The notes: generated from the letters alone by a model not told the origin. Counted from the stretch's first letter, positions 16,575 to 26,952 are shown. The stretch is DNA of 64,000 nt from GWE2-42-39 sp963662895 (GCA_963662895.1 OY759982.1:3658001-3722000), one strand, 5' to 3'. Numbers and translations are program-made.

Positions 16575-17291
16575 TTATATCTCCAGCAACTCGATAAAAT
16601 CAAGTTCTTCCGTATTGTTGGACGATTCTTTAAGCTGTTTGTCCTCGCAAATCAGCGTCCGTGCCGGAAACTGGCGAATGAGTGGATAATCGTGAGTGGC
16701 CATTACAATGGTTTTTCCGTGTTCGTTTAGCTCCCAAAAAATATTCAGCAGATCTGTTGAAGTTTCAGGATCAAGGTTACCGGTGGGCTCATCGGCCAGA
16801 ATAATCTCCGGGTCGTTTAGTAAGGCACGCGCCACCACAATACGTTGCTGCTCACCGCCCGACAGTTCGTGGGGCATGACGCGTAACTTATCGCGCATGT
16901 TAACCCGTTCCAGCATATTATCGATACGCTCTTCAATCGCTTTGGCCTGTTTCCATCCGGTAGCCTGCAACACAAAGGATAGGTTATCATGCACATTACG
17001 GTCGCTCAACAGTTTAAAATCCTGAAAAACAACCCCTATCTTCCGCCGCAAAAAAGGAATTTCTCTCTGTTTGATCGTTGCCAAATGATACCCGGCAATC
17101 GTGACTTCACCATTTATCAGAGGAATTTCAGCATGCAGAGTTTTTATCAGGCTCGATTTGCCGCTGCCTACCTTCCCGATCAGGTAAACAAAACTACCCG
17201 CTTCGATGTCGAGGTTCACGTTTGCAAGTACCAGATTTTCCCGCTGGAAAATATCTGCATTTTTTATACTGATGATATGCTGCCCAGCCAT
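16575..17291 (-). CDS. ftsE: FtsE-like ABC transporter ATP-binding protein
   Basis: 238 residues from MAGQHIIS. It carries the Walker A GKVGSGKSS (about residue 40), Q-loop VVFQDFKLL, signature LSGGEQQR, Walker B IILADEPTGNLDPE and switch MATHD. FtsE with membrane partner FtsX transmits division-site ATPase activity to cell-wall hydrolases. The motif FQDFKLL and the short length separate FtsE from LolD-type ATPases, though that alternative is not excluded. No ftsX lies beside it, so the partner must be elsewhere, as is common in Bacteroidota. Upstream, a divergent TPR gene begins. Confidence 0.82.
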   Translation of the reverse strand: MAGQHIISIKNADIFQRENLVLANVNLDIEAGSFVYLIGKVGSGKSSLIKTLHAEIPLINGEVTIAGYHLATIKQREIPFLRRKIGVVFQDFKLLSDRNVHDNLSFVLQATGWKQAKAIEERIDNMLERVNMRDKLRVMPHELSGGEQQRIVVARALLNDPEIILADEPTGNLDPETSTDLLNIFWELNEHGKTIVMATHDYPLIRQFPARTLICEDKQLKESSNNTEELDFIELLEI

Positions 17292-17448
17292 TTTCAAAGA
17301 AATAAATTTGTACACAAAACTAGTTCTTTTTTACTCAACCGGATAATATTATTGCGCAATAAACAGTTTCCTGTTAAGAAAACAATGGGGTTTAATCAGT
17401 TAAAACCCTGCGATTTTTCTATCTTTACATGCAAATAAATCATGATCC

Positions 17449-20400
17449 ATGAAGACAATCAGATTGCTTTCAATAATTATCCTTTATGGTCTCCCGTTTT
17501 CATTTTTACATGCCCAGCAGACTGCTTATTACCAGTCTGTTGATCAGGAAATACAAATAGCCAAAGAGCTGTACCGGAAAAATAATTTTGCTTCGGCCCT
17601 GAAAATGTTTGAGCAGATTACTGAAAATACGGATGAAGATTCAGAGCTTTATTCGGAGGCCTGTTTTTTTGAAGCGCTCTGTGCCCTTAAAATGGACAAC
17701 GGAAATGCAGAGGAATTGATTACCGCCTTCACCGAACGTTTCCCGGCCAGTCCATATAAAACCCAGGCATGGTTCGAATTGGGGAATAACCAGTTCAAAC
17801 AAAAAAAATACGTGGCTGTCCTGCATAGTTTTAAAGAGGTAGATATTCCGGGATTAAATAAAGACGAGCAGGTAAGACTGCATTACCAGAGTGGTTATTC
17901 ATATTTCATGATAAAAAAATATGACGAGGCTGCTACTGAATTTTTCAGTATAAAAGATGTAAACAGCATATATGCCGCACCTGCACGTTATTACTGGGCA
18001 CACATTCATTACCTGAAAGAAAATTATCAGACCGCACTAACTGAATTTGATAAACTAAAAGGCAATCCGAATTTTGCAAAGGTCATTCCGTTTTATATTT
18101 CCCAAATTTATTATAAGCAGGAAAAGTATGCAGAAGTAGTTGACTACACTGTCCCGTTGCTGAACCAGGTCGAACCGGAAGAGCAGGCCGGACTGGCAAA
18201 GATCATTGGCGATTCGTACTTCCATTTGCATCAGTTCGACAAAGCAGTTCCGTATCTTGAAATGTTTTTTAACTCGGGCGACCATAAAGGACGTGAAGAG
18301 AATTACATGCTCGGGTACTGTTATTACCTGAACCGGGAAGAGGCCAAAGCTATACCTCGTTTCGAGAATGCGTCGAGAGGGAATGATAAGCTGGCCCAAA
18401 ATGCTTATTACCATCTGGCCGATTGTTACATAGTGACCGGGGATAAAAACAAGGCCCGGGCAGCCTTCGAAGCTGCTTCGAACATGGATTTCGACAAAGA
18501 AATAAAGGAAGATGCACTTTTTAACTACGCAAAAATTACATATGAACTGTCGTACAGCCCGTTTAACGAAACCATTAATGCCTTTGATAAATATATCTCA
18601 TTGTATCCCGATTCGGAACGGAACGACGACGCTTACGATTACCTGGTGAAAGTGTATATGAGTACCAGCAATTACAAGGACGCTATTGCTTCTATCGACA
18701 AAATCAAAGTAAAAAGCCCTTCGATAAAAAAGGCTTACCAACGGGTTACTTTTTACCGGGCCCTGGAAAATTTCAACAACCTGAATTACGAGGCCGCGAT
18801 TGAACTTTTCGACAAGTCGCTTGAGAACAGGGAGTATAACCGCAATCTCGAAGCACGGGCAAATTTCTGGAAGGCCGAAGCCTGGTACCGTTTGGGATAT
18901 TACAACAAAGCCATCGACGGGTTCAACAGGTTTTTACGTTCGCCCGGAGCTATTTCCCTTCCCGAATATCAAACGGCACACTACAACCTGGCATATGCAT
19001 ATTTTAAACTGAAAGATTATGAAAATGCTTCCTCGTGGTTTCGTAAGTATGTTACCAATAACGAACAGGACCAAAGCGAAAAAATGGCTGATGCTTATAA
19101 TCGTTTGGGCGACTGCTTTTTTACTGAACGGGACTATAGAATAGCTATTCGTTATTACGAAGATTCGTATCAGTTGAAATTATATGATCCCGATTATGCC
19201 CTGTTTCAAAAGGCATTTTGTCTGGGCCTTCAGCATGAAAACGAACAAAAAATCAGCAATCTACGCACACTACTCCAGGTTTTTCCGAAGTCACAGTACT
19301 TCGATGATGCGCTTTACGAACTGGGACGGGTATACGAACGGATAAACCAGCCACAGGTAGCAATCGGGTATTATCTGGATTTAGAGAACGAATACCCGCA
19401 GAGCAATTACACTCCGAAAGCCTTGCTGCAACTGGGGTTGATCCATTATAACAAAAGTGAATTCAAAAAGTCGCTCAAATACTACAAACAAGTTGCTGAG
19501 CAATACCCGAACAGTGTTGAATCACAGGCTGCATTGCTGGGAATAAAAAACAATTACGTCGAACTAAACGATGTCGACGCCTATTTCAAATATACCGAAA
19601 AGCTGGGAACCGGTATACATGTCTCGGCCTCGGAACAGGATTCGCTGACCTATCTGGCAGCTGAAAAATTATTTATGGCAGGCGACAAAAAAGCAAAAGA
19701 TCAATTCGAAAGCTATCTTCAAAAATTTCCGAATGGCAGTTTTCTGCTAAATTCAAAATTTTACCTGGCCGAATGCCAGTATAATGATCAGGAATATAGT
19801 GCATCCCTGTCTAATTACGAATACGTGATCTCTCAATCCGACAATATATTTACAGAACAGGCTTTATCAAAGGCTTCGGAATTAACCTATAATGCCGGAA
19901 ATTTCGCGAAAGCCCTGGATATTTACGAACGGATGGAACGTATTTCAACAACAAAACGGAACCTGCTAAAAGCCCGTGCAGGACTGATGCGTTGCCTGTT
20001 TGCCATGAGTGATTACCGCAACACCATTGATGCGGCAAAACTGCTATTAAGTTCCGAAAATGTAACCGAAGTTCTGAAACGTGAAGCTAATTATAAGCTG
20101 GCCATTTCGTATGTTAAGACTGAAAAATACGATCAGGCTTTACCGGTTTTGGAGAACCTCGCTGCCGACACCAAATCGCAGGAGGGGGCTGAGGCAAAAT
20201 TCCTGATTGCCGAGATATTGTTCCGCGAGAACAAGCTGGCCGAGTCGGAAAACGAAATCATGGATTTCATCTCGAAAAATACCCCCCACCAATACTGGCT
20301 TGCAAAAAGTTTTATTTTGCTGGCTGATATTTACCTTCAAAACGGAGATGAGTTCCAGGCTAAACATACCTTGAAAAGTATTGTCGAAAATTATCCCGAA

Positions 20401-20529
20401 AAAGAAGATGGCATTCTGGATATTGCGAATGAAAAACTGTACCGTCTGGAAGAAAAGGAACGCCGTCAGCAACAGGAAGAAAATAAGGGAATGGAGATTA
20501 ATATCAATAATTCAGAAAACAAGAAATAA
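17449..20529 (+). CDS. Large exported tetratricopeptide-repeat protein
   Basis: 1026 residues with a signal peptide (LLSIIILYGLPFSFLHAQQ). Almost the whole rest is TPR-like repeats, with many copies of A-x-x-x-Y-x-x-A-x-x-x-F such as YYNKAIDGFNRFLRSPG and QPQVAIGYYLDLENEYPQSN. It ends in a charged glutamate/glutamine-rich tail (EEKERRQQQEENKG). It is predicted to be periplasmic or surface-attached and to act as a protein-interaction scaffold. The next gene, an outer-membrane barrel, begins 7 bases after its stop, so the two are co-expressed and likely work together. It resembles large TPR proteins often found in Bacteroidota before gyrB; a specific function is not known to me. Confidence 0.85.
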   Translation: MKTIRLLSIIILYGLPFSFLHAQQTAYYQSVDQEIQIAKELYRKNNFASALKMFEQITENTDEDSELYSEACFFEALCALKMDNGNAEELITAFTERFPASPYKTQAWFELGNNQFKQKKYVAVLHSFKEVDIPGLNKDEQVRLHYQSGYSYFMIKKYDEAATEFFSIKDVNSIYAAPARYYWAHIHYLKENYQTALTEFDKLKGNPNFAKVIPFYISQIYYKQEKYAEVVDYTVPLLNQVEPEEQAGLAKIIGDSYFHLHQFDKAVPYLEMFFNSGDHKGREENYMLGYCYYLNREEAKAIPRFENASRGNDKLAQNAYYHLADCYIVTGDKNKARAAFEAASNMDFDKEIKEDALFNYAKITYELSYSPFNETINAFDKYISLYPDSERNDDAYDYLVKVYMSTSNYKDAIASIDKIKVKSPSIKKAYQRVTFYRALENFNNLNYEAAIELFDKSLENREYNRNLEARANFWKAEAWYRLGYYNKAIDGFNRFLRSPGAISLPEYQTAHYNLAYAYFKLKDYENASSWFRKYVTNNEQDQSEKMADAYNRLGDCFFTERDYRIAIRYYEDSYQLKLYDPDYALFQKAFCLGLQHENEQKISNLRTLLQVFPKSQYFDDALYELGRVYERINQPQVAIGYYLDLENEYPQSNYTPKALLQLGLIHYNKSEFKKSLKYYKQVAEQYPNSVESQAALLGIKNNYVELNDVDAYFKYTEKLGTGIHVSASEQDSLTYLAAEKLFMAGDKKAKDQFESYLQKFPNGSFLLNSKFYLAECQYNDQEYSASLSNYEYVISQSDNIFTEQALSKASELTYNAGNFAKALDIYERMERISTTKRNLLKARAGLMRCLFAMSDYRNTIDAAKLLLSSENVTEVLKREANYKLAISYVKTEKYDQALPVLENLAADTKSQEGAEAKFLIAEILFRENKLAESENEIMDFISKNTPHQYWLAKSFILLADIYLQNGDEFQAKHTLKSIVENYPEKEDGILDIANEKLYRLEEKERRQQQEENKGMEININNSENKK

Positions 20530-20536
20530 GAGTGTC

Positions 20537-22300
20537 ATGAGGATCAGATATATTTTATTACCGGTTTTGATTTTTATGTCAGGAATAACGGTCCGGGCAC
20601 AGCAGGATACGACCCGGCTGAAAAAGGAAGTGGAGGTCACAAAGGCTTATCAGCCCAGTGTTTCCGATGCGTTTAAAATAAACGATATTCCACAGATTAA
20701 GGAAGAAAAAACAGAGAAACCTGTGTTTGAATATTCGATCTACAGTGAACCTGTGTTTTCTACTTTCTCGGTAAAACCGGTACAGGCTGCGACCATGGTG
20801 GGCGGCCCGAAAACAGAGTTGGGAAAAGGGCTTCTTAAACTGGGAGTGGGCAACTACCTGACCCCTTACGGTGAACTTTTCTACAATGCTGTCACGGAGA
20901 ATGATTCAAACTTCGGAATGCACTTCAAACATTTGTCGTCGCACGGCAAATTAAAACTGATAAACGACGACAAGGTAAAAGCTCCCATTAGCAATAATTA
21001 TGCTGAAATATTCGGCAAACGATTTTACAGAAATTCGACGCTAAATATCAGTGGTTTCTTTGAACGAAAAGGGTTTCGGTATTACGGGTACACGGGCGAT
21101 CAGTTAACTGATGAGGAAAAAGAAGCTATTATCCCGACATGGCAGGATAAGCAGGCTTTTTCGAAAGGCGGAATAAAATATAATCTGAAAAGCAATCCGG
21201 CTTCCCGTTTAGCCATGGATTACGATTTATGGATTGATTACCACTACTTTGGAGCAAAAACCGGTCAGCACGAACATCTGGGAGCACTGAAGGTGAACCT
21301 TACTAAATTTTTTGACAGTTTCAAAGGAACACTGGAAAGCTCACTAAGCTATTATCATGCCGACAAAATTAACAACCGCTATGTTTCAACATCAGACCAG
21401 CGGCAGCAAATATTGCTGATGGCCAATCCGGCAGCGATATTTGCAAAAAAAGATGTCCTTTTACAAGTAGGCATAAAAACATACACAATGATTGACGATG
21501 ATGCAGACGTAAAAATTACGGTCACTCCAAATGTAAAAGCCGAATGGTCGCCTGTTGAAAATATACTGACCCTTTATGCCGGAGCAGACGGATACCTCGA
21601 TCAAAATGTATATTCAAAAATTGCAGAAGAGAACCCGTTTGCAGCGCCTGATCATGATATCCGTGACACAAAATACCAATATATCCTTTCGGGCGGGATA
21701 AAAGGAAAATTCAGTTCGAAAACAAATTTCCGGGCAGGGGTTTCCTACTCAAAAATAAAAAACATGCATTTTTATGTTACAACAGGTGTCGAATACCCAC
21801 TTTCGTCGGGCATCAACAATGTACTGAACAATACCTTTAATGTGGCGTATGACGATACCAAATTATTAAAATTCTCCGGCGAGGTTTTCCATGCAGCAAC
21901 TGAAAGCCTAAGTTTTTACATGAAAGGGAATTATTATTCATACGATCTGGAAGCAATTGCCAGCCCCTGGCACATGCCCGAATTTGATGTTGATCTGGCT
22001 TTAAACTATAAGCTGACAGAGAGCCCTCTGAATTTTTCACTTAATGCATATGTAATTGGAAAACGTAAAGCGCTGTTTACTTATGACGATATTGCGACAA
22101 GTCTTATTTCCGACAATAATTCAACAATTTATTCAATGGATCCTGTTTTTGACCTGAATGCCTCGGCTGAATATCAGTACACTGATAAATTGTCATTTTT
22201 TCTCCGGTTAAACAACCTGGCTTTTCAGCATTATGAGACATGGTTAGGATATGCCAATCAGGGGTTCAATGCTCTTGCCGGAGTTAATTTTTCATTCTGA
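20537..22300 (+). CDS. Outer-membrane beta-barrel protein, partner of the TPR protein
   Basis: 587 residues from ATG 20537; an upstream in-frame extension overlaps the TPR gene and is rejected because MRIRYILLPVLIFMSGITVR is a clear signal peptide. After it come an acidic/basic segment and VTKAYQPSVSDAFKI, then many alternating amphipathic strands and a C-terminal NALAGVNFSF ending in Phe, the mark of BamA-inserted barrels. It lacks a full plug domain, so it is barrel-only and related to TonB-dependent receptors rather than a true one. The 7-base spacing from the TPR gene implies a joint complex in the outer membrane. Confidence 0.78.
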   Translation: MRIRYILLPVLIFMSGITVRAQQDTTRLKKEVEVTKAYQPSVSDAFKINDIPQIKEEKTEKPVFEYSIYSEPVFSTFSVKPVQAATMVGGPKTELGKGLLKLGVGNYLTPYGELFYNAVTENDSNFGMHFKHLSSHGKLKLINDDKVKAPISNNYAEIFGKRFYRNSTLNISGFFERKGFRYYGYTGDQLTDEEKEAIIPTWQDKQAFSKGGIKYNLKSNPASRLAMDYDLWIDYHYFGAKTGQHEHLGALKVNLTKFFDSFKGTLESSLSYYHADKINNRYVSTSDQRQQILLMANPAAIFAKKDVLLQVGIKTYTMIDDDADVKITVTPNVKAEWSPVENILTLYAGADGYLDQNVYSKIAEENPFAAPDHDIRDTKYQYILSGGIKGKFSSKTNFRAGVSYSKIKNMHFYVTTGVEYPLSSGINNVLNNTFNVAYDDTKLLKFSGEVFHAATESLSFYMKGNYYSYDLEAIASPWHMPEFDVDLALNYKLTESPLNFSLNAYVIGKRKALFTYDDIATSLISDNNSTIYSMDPVFDLNASAEYQYTDKLSFFLRLNNLAFQHYETWLGYANQGFNALAGVNFSF

Positions 22301-22648
22301 AAAAGCAGATTTTCCAGACCTTATTCAAAGATTATAAACGATCCTTTCCTCAAGGTATTTAAGCATTTGATTTATTGTATGTTAAAATAATGAAAAATGT
22401 TGAAAACTTTATGCTTTTTGGCTTGTTTATAAGTGTCACTAAGAGGGATTTTAGCTATATTTGCATGTTATGTTTTTGATGAAAGAAAATTTGGGAAAGC
22501 GCGGTAAATTACACAAAATATATAAACACCTGACCCTGCAATTTTTTGGCAGGAGTATCTCTGGATAAAACATCTTTTCGCAGAACTTGTTTTCGTCAGT
22601 GTTATTGATGAAGAGATGGATTTATGGATTAATTAAACGAATAAGTAA
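22301..22648. other. gyrB leader and promoter region
   Basis: A 348-base gap. A TATATTTG -7-like element lies at 22456-22463, without a good -33 TTTG, which would give a leader of about 180 bases. A short cctgc/gcagg hairpin around a T-rich loop is present near 22535-22555. Nothing here looks like a protein gene. Confidence 0.45.
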
Positions 22649-24631
22649 ATGAGCGAATTAGAAAGTACGCAGAATTTGAAGAACGGAAACGGGAATGGTA
22701 ACGGCAACTATTCTGCTGATAGTATCCAGGTACTGGAAGGACTTGAAGCAGTACGTAAACGCCCGGCCATGTACATTGGTGATGTAAATGAAAAAGGGCT
22801 TCACCACCTCGTTTACGAGGTAGTCGATAACTCGATTGATGAAGCGCTGGCCGGCTATTGCCAAAATATTGAAGTCATTATAAACGAAGATAATTCAATT
22901 ACAGTTACTGACGATGGGCGTGGTATTCCTACCGAAACCCATTCAAAAGAAAAAAAATCGGCTCTTGAAGTGGTAATGACAGTGCTTCACGCCGGGGGAA
23001 AATTTAATAAAGACAGCTACAAGGTATCAGGAGGTTTGCACGGAGTTGGCGTTTCCTGTGTGAATGCACTTTCTATTTCTTTGAAAGCTGAAGTGTACCG
23101 TGATGGCAAAATCTGGGAGCAGGAATATTCGAAAGGCAAACCGCTTTATGACGTAAAAGTGATAGGCGAAACAGATAAAACAGGTACTGTCATAACTTTT
23201 TTGCCGGATGCCAATATTTTTTTGACAACTGTCTTCAAATATGAAATTCTGGCAGCGCGGTTACGGGAACTGGCCTTCCTGAATGCCGGCATAACATTGA
23301 AAATTATCGACAAACGCGATATTGATGAAGAAGGAAATTACAAGACAGAAATATTTCACTCGAAAGATGGCTTAAAGGAATTTGTTGAATATCTGGACAG
23401 TGCCCGGGAAAGACTGATTGATGAGGCCATTCATATTTCAACAGAAAAAACAGGGGTTCCGGTTGAAGTTGCACTTCTCTATAATACTTCCTTTTCAGAA
23501 AATATTCATTCATATGTGAATAATATCAACACCATTGAAGGAGGTACCCACCTTACCGGTTTCCGGCGTGGATTAACACGTACTTTAAAAAATTATGCAG
23601 AGAGTTCGGGGATGCTTGCCAAACTGAAATTTGACATCAATGGCGACGATTTCAGGGAAGGGCTAACTGCTGTTGTTTCTGTAAAAGTTGCCGAACCGCA
23701 GTTCGAAGGACAAACAAAAACCAAACTGGGAAATTCCGATATCAGCCTCCCGGTCGACCAGGCTGTAAGTGAGATGTTGTCCGTATATATGGAAGAAAAC
23801 CCGCGTGCGGCCAAAGAAATTGTAAACAAGGTCATTCTGGCTGCACAGGCCCGTCATGCTGCACGGAAAGCACGCGAACTTGTACAGCGCAAAAACGTAT
23901 TGTCGGGAGGTGGTTTACCTGGCAAACTGGCCGACTGTTCGGAGAAAGATGCTTCCAAATGTGAGATATTTCTGGTTGAGGGAGACTCGGCAGGCGGAAC
24001 AGCCAAGCAGGGGCGCGATCGTCGTTTTCAGGCGATCCTTCCGTTGCGCGGAAAAATCCTAAACGTAGAAAAGGCCATGCAACACAAAGTTTTTGAAAGT
24101 GAGGAAATTCGGAATATCTTCACTGCATTGGGAGTTTCAATCGGAACAGAGGAAGACTCGAAAGCGCTGAACATGGAAAAAATCCGCTACCATAAAATCG
24201 TGATCATGACCGATGCCGATGTGGACGGAAGCCACATTGCAACGCTGATCATGACTTTCTTTTTCCGTTTTATGAAGGAACTGATTTCTGATGGTTATCT
24301 GTATATTGCAACTCCACCGCTTTATTTAGTAAGAAAAGGGAAACGGCAAGAGTATTGCTGGAACGAACAGCAACGGCTACGCCTGATTGATGAATGGGGA
24401 GAAGGCAAAGAAAGCACCCTGCACATTCAGCGATACAAAGGTCTGGGGGAAATGAACGCCGAACAACTTTGGGAAACGACCATGGATCCTGAAAAACGTA
24501 TTCTGCGCCAGGTAACCATTGATAATGCAGCTGAAGCTGATCATGTTTTCAGCATGCTGATGGGCGATGATGTACCGCCACGGCGCCAGTTTATCGAAGA
24601 TCATGCTGTTTATGCAAATATCGACGCTTAA
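22649..24631 (+). CDS. gyrB: DNA gyrase subunit B
   Basis: 660 residues. GyrB is the ATPase half of gyrase, which introduces negative supercoils with GyrA. It has a GHKL ATPase (YEVVDNSIDEALAG; DDGRGIPTE; GGLHGVGVSCVNALS), a transducer domain (QTKTKLGNSDI) and a Toprim domain with EGDSAGGTAKQGRDR near residue 443 and the metal-binding DADVDGSH. The C-terminus has HIQRYKGLGEMNAEQLWETT. The first 20 residues are a glycine/asparagine-rich extension (NGNGNGN). The length is shorter than E. coli GyrB, which carries an insert, and typical for Bacteroidota. gyrA is not in the window. ParE is unlikely given the sequence pattern and single copy here. Confidence 0.95.
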   Translation: MSELESTQNLKNGNGNGNGNYSADSIQVLEGLEAVRKRPAMYIGDVNEKGLHHLVYEVVDNSIDEALAGYCQNIEVIINEDNSITVTDDGRGIPTETHSKEKKSALEVVMTVLHAGGKFNKDSYKVSGGLHGVGVSCVNALSISLKAEVYRDGKIWEQEYSKGKPLYDVKVIGETDKTGTVITFLPDANIFLTTVFKYEILAARLRELAFLNAGITLKIIDKRDIDEEGNYKTEIFHSKDGLKEFVEYLDSARERLIDEAIHISTEKTGVPVEVALLYNTSFSENIHSYVNNINTIEGGTHLTGFRRGLTRTLKNYAESSGMLAKLKFDINGDDFREGLTAVVSVKVAEPQFEGQTKTKLGNSDISLPVDQAVSEMLSVYMEENPRAAKEIVNKVILAAQARHAARKARELVQRKNVLSGGGLPGKLADCSEKDASKCEIFLVEGDSAGGTAKQGRDRRFQAILPLRGKILNVEKAMQHKVFESEEIRNIFTALGVSIGTEEDSKALNMEKIRYHKIVIMTDADVDGSHIATLIMTFFFRFMKELISDGYLYIATPPLYLVRKGKRQEYCWNEQQRLRLIDEWGEGKESTLHIQRYKGLGEMNAEQLWETTMDPEKRILRQVTIDNAAEADHVFSMLMGDDVPPRRQFIEDHAVYANIDA

Positions 24632-24641
24632 ATAATTGCAG

Positions 24642-24668
24642 AATCCCGGTTATCCCGGGATTTTTTTA
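24642..24668 (+). terminator. gyrB terminator
   Basis: aatcccgg (24642-24649) pairs with ccgggatt (24655-24662) over a 5-base loop, followed by a T run, 11 bases after the gyrB stop. Confidence 0.85.
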
Positions 24669-24701
24669 ATTGTATTGTTAGAATTTGCTTACTCGTTTAC
24701 A

Positions 24702-25286
24702 ATGAATATCTGTGTGTTTTCATCATCCAGTAATGGAATTGCTGATTGTTATCTGCAGGAAGCAAAAAAGCTGGCCCTGTTAATTGCTGAAAATAATATG
24801 ACTTTGATTAACGGAGGGGCTAACGTGGGATTGATGGAAGTAGTATCAGCAGTGGCTGCCAAAAACGGGGCAAAAACAATTGGGGTCATTCCTGAAAAAA
24901 TGATGCGCCGGAGCCTGGTGTCGGATAAAATGCACGAGGTGATTATTTCCAAAGACATGCAGGAACGAAAGGCTAAAATGCGTGAGCTGTCTGATGCTTA
25001 TATTGCTTTGCCTGGCGGCTTCGGAACCCTTGAAGAAATATTGGAAGTAATTACGCTGAGGCAACTTGAATATCTGGATGGAGCTATTGTTTTTATTAAC
25101 ACAAATGGCTTCTTCGATGATCTTTTCAATCAGTTTGAAAAATCTTACAGGGAAAATTTCGCAAAGGAAAACTACCGGAAAATTTATTTTATTGCAAAAA
25201 ATGCTGCGGAGGCCATCGAATATATAAAGCACTATAAGCCTGAAAACCTGGGAACAAAATGGCATGATGTTCCACTAAAATATTAG
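24702..25286 (+). CDS. LOG-family protein (nucleoside monophosphate phosphoribohydrolase-like)
   Basis: 194 residues from ATG 24702; the start is chosen because MNICVFSSSSNGIADCYLQE is the family N-terminus and earlier codons fall in the gyrB terminator. It has a Rossmann fold with the LOG motif PGGFGTLEEILEVITLRQLE, where PGGxGTxxE binds the nucleotide phosphate and forms the active site. Enzymes of this family hydrolyse N6-modified AMP or AMP to the base and ribose 5-phosphate. Older annotation as lysine decarboxylase is incorrect. It is independently transcribed after the gyrB terminator. Confidence 0.88.
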   Translation: MNICVFSSSSNGIADCYLQEAKKLALLIAENNMTLINGGANVGLMEVVSAVAAKNGAKTIGVIPEKMMRRSLVSDKMHEVIISKDMQERKAKMRELSDAYIALPGGFGTLEEILEVITLRQLEYLDGAIVFINTNGFFDDLFNQFEKSYRENFAKENYRKIYFIAKNAAEAIEYIKHYKPENLGTKWHDVPLKY

Positions 25287-25460
25287 TGAAATAATGACAA
25301 ACAGTAAAAAGCTGTTAAAAAAAACAAAAGAAAAGAAAAAAACGGCAGACTGGTCTGAAATTTGAAGCACAACCGCCTGATTATAGAGAATTTCCTGTTA
25401 AAATCTGTTAAACATTTCAAAGGAAATACAAAAGCATAATATAAACGTTGTTAGTACCGT

Positions 25461-25468
25461 TATCTTTG
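25461..25468 (+). promoter_or_regulatory. Possible -7 element of the HtrA gene
   Basis: TATCTTTG matches TAnnTTTG, 48 bases before the start codon at 25516. No TTTG is seen at -33. Confidence 0.4.
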
Positions 25469-25515
25469 AACAAAAATATGAATACAGAATTCTAAAACTT
25501 TAAAATATAAGAGCT

Positions 25516-26952
25516 ATGAAAAACATGAGAAAAGGGATTTTGCCGTTGCTTTTTGCTGTAGTGGGAGCTTTTATAGCACTCGGTGTGTATACCAAATATT
25601 TTAATGCTCCTAAAGTTGTGACCATAAAGGAAAACCAGCCGGTCCAGTATGCGAGCCTTCCCTCAGTGCCGGGAGATTTGCCCGACCTGAGTTTTGCTGC
25701 TGAAACCTCTGTTCATGCTGTTGTACACATTATGGTTTCACAAAAAAATGATTATTATTCATCGAACCCGTTTTACGAATGGTTTTTTGGTGATCGCGGA
25801 TACCACAAGGATGAAACACCTTTACGTCAGGGATCAGGTTCCGGGGTCATTATTTCTGAAGATGGTTACATTGCAACTAATAATCACGTAATTGAAGATG
25901 CGGATGAAATTACTGTAATCCTGGATGACCGACGTGAGTTCGAAGGGAAACTAATCGGAACCGATCCGATGACTGATATAGCATTGATAAAAATAGAGGA
26001 AAAAGGTTTATCCTTTTTACATTTTGGAAATTCCGACGATTTGAAATTAGGACAGTGGGTGCTTGCTGTCGGAAACCCGTTCAACCTTACATCGACTGTA
26101 ACAGCAGGTATTGTAAGTGCAAAAAGCCGGAATATCGGCATCAATCCGAATCGTATGGGAATAGAGGCATTTATCCAGACCGATGCAGCTGTTAATCCGG
26201 GCAACAGTGGTGGTGCCCTGGTCAATATGAAGGGAGAATTGGTTGGTATTAATACGGCTATTGCCTCCAGAACAGGATCGTACTCGGGATACTCGTTTGC
26301 CGTTCCGGTCAATATCGTTAAAAAAGTGGTAGCCGATTTAACCGAATATGGAGAGGTACAACGAGCCTTAATGGGAGTTGAGATTAGCGATGTTACTGCC
26401 GATGTTGCAGAAAAATATAAAATTAATAAAGTTGAAGGTGTTTTTGTTGCTAACGTAAACGAAGGAGGTGCCAAAGACGCCGGGATTGAACCAGAAGATG
26501 TGATTATCAGTATTGATGGTGTAAAAGTAAACTCCACAGCTGAACTTCAGGAACAGGTTGGGAAACACCGTCCGGGAGATGTTATTAACGTAGAAATAAA
26601 AAGAGATAACAAAAAGAAACAATTTAACGTAACGCTTCGTAACAAACACGGAGATACCGAAATCGTAAAAAAAGAGGGAAATGGTGTTTTAGGGGCAGAA
26701 TTTGAGGTCATCTCTGACAAAGAAAAACAACAATTAAGAATCCGAAATGGCCTTAAAGTTACCAGACTGGATGATGGTAAATTTAAAGACGCCGGAATTA
26801 AAAAAGGATTTATTATTACTGATGTGAACAAGAGCCCTGTGTATGAAGTTAAAGATTTAAAATATATTATTAATAACGCAACAGGTGGTATTCTGATTGA
26901 AGGGATATATCCCGATGGAGAGTTGGCATATTATGTATTTGGAGTAAAATAA
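25516..26952 (+). CDS. DegP/DegQ-type (HtrA) periplasmic serine protease
   Basis: 478 residues with an N-terminal membrane anchor or signal (residues 7-24). The chymotrypsin-fold triad is visible as His124 in ATNNHVIEDADE, Asp154 in DPMTDIALIKI and Ser231 in NPGNSGGALVN. Two PDZ domains follow (about 280-375 and 385-475; GVFVANVNEGGAKDAGIEPE is in the first). It degrades or refolds misfolded envelope proteins. A -7-like element precedes it. The next gene is the primary sigma factor with its own promoter. Confidence 0.93.
   Translation: MKNMRKGILPLLFAVVGAFIALGVYTKYFNAPKVVTIKENQPVQYASLPSVPGDLPDLSFAAETSVHAVVHIMVSQKNDYYSSNPFYEWFFGDRGYHKDETPLRQGSGSGVIISEDGYIATNNHVIEDADEITVILDDRREFEGKLIGTDPMTDIALIKIEEKGLSFLHFGNSDDLKLGQWVLAVGNPFNLTSTVTAGIVSAKSRNIGINPNRMGIEAFIQTDAAVNPGNSGGALVNMKGELVGINTAIASRTGSYSGYSFAVPVNIVKKVVADLTEYGEVQRALMGVEISDVTADVAEKYKINKVEGVFVANVNEGGAKDAGIEPEDVIISIDGVKVNSTAELQEQVGKHRPGDVINVEIKRDNKKKQFNVTLRNKHGDTEIVKKEGNGVLGAEFEVISDKEKQQLRIRNGLKVTRLDDGKFKDAGIKKGFIITDVNKSPVYEVKDLKYIINNATGGILIEGIYPDGELAYYVFGVK

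Noticed and set aside
24702..25286. Lysine decarboxylase label for the PGGxGTxxE protein
   Set aside because: The motif defines the LOG phosphoribohydrolase family; no PLP-binding site.
25884..26537. Minus-strand open frame of 217 residues inside the HtrA gene
   Set aside because: It is fully antisense to a clear protease gene; serine/isoleucine-rich shadow.
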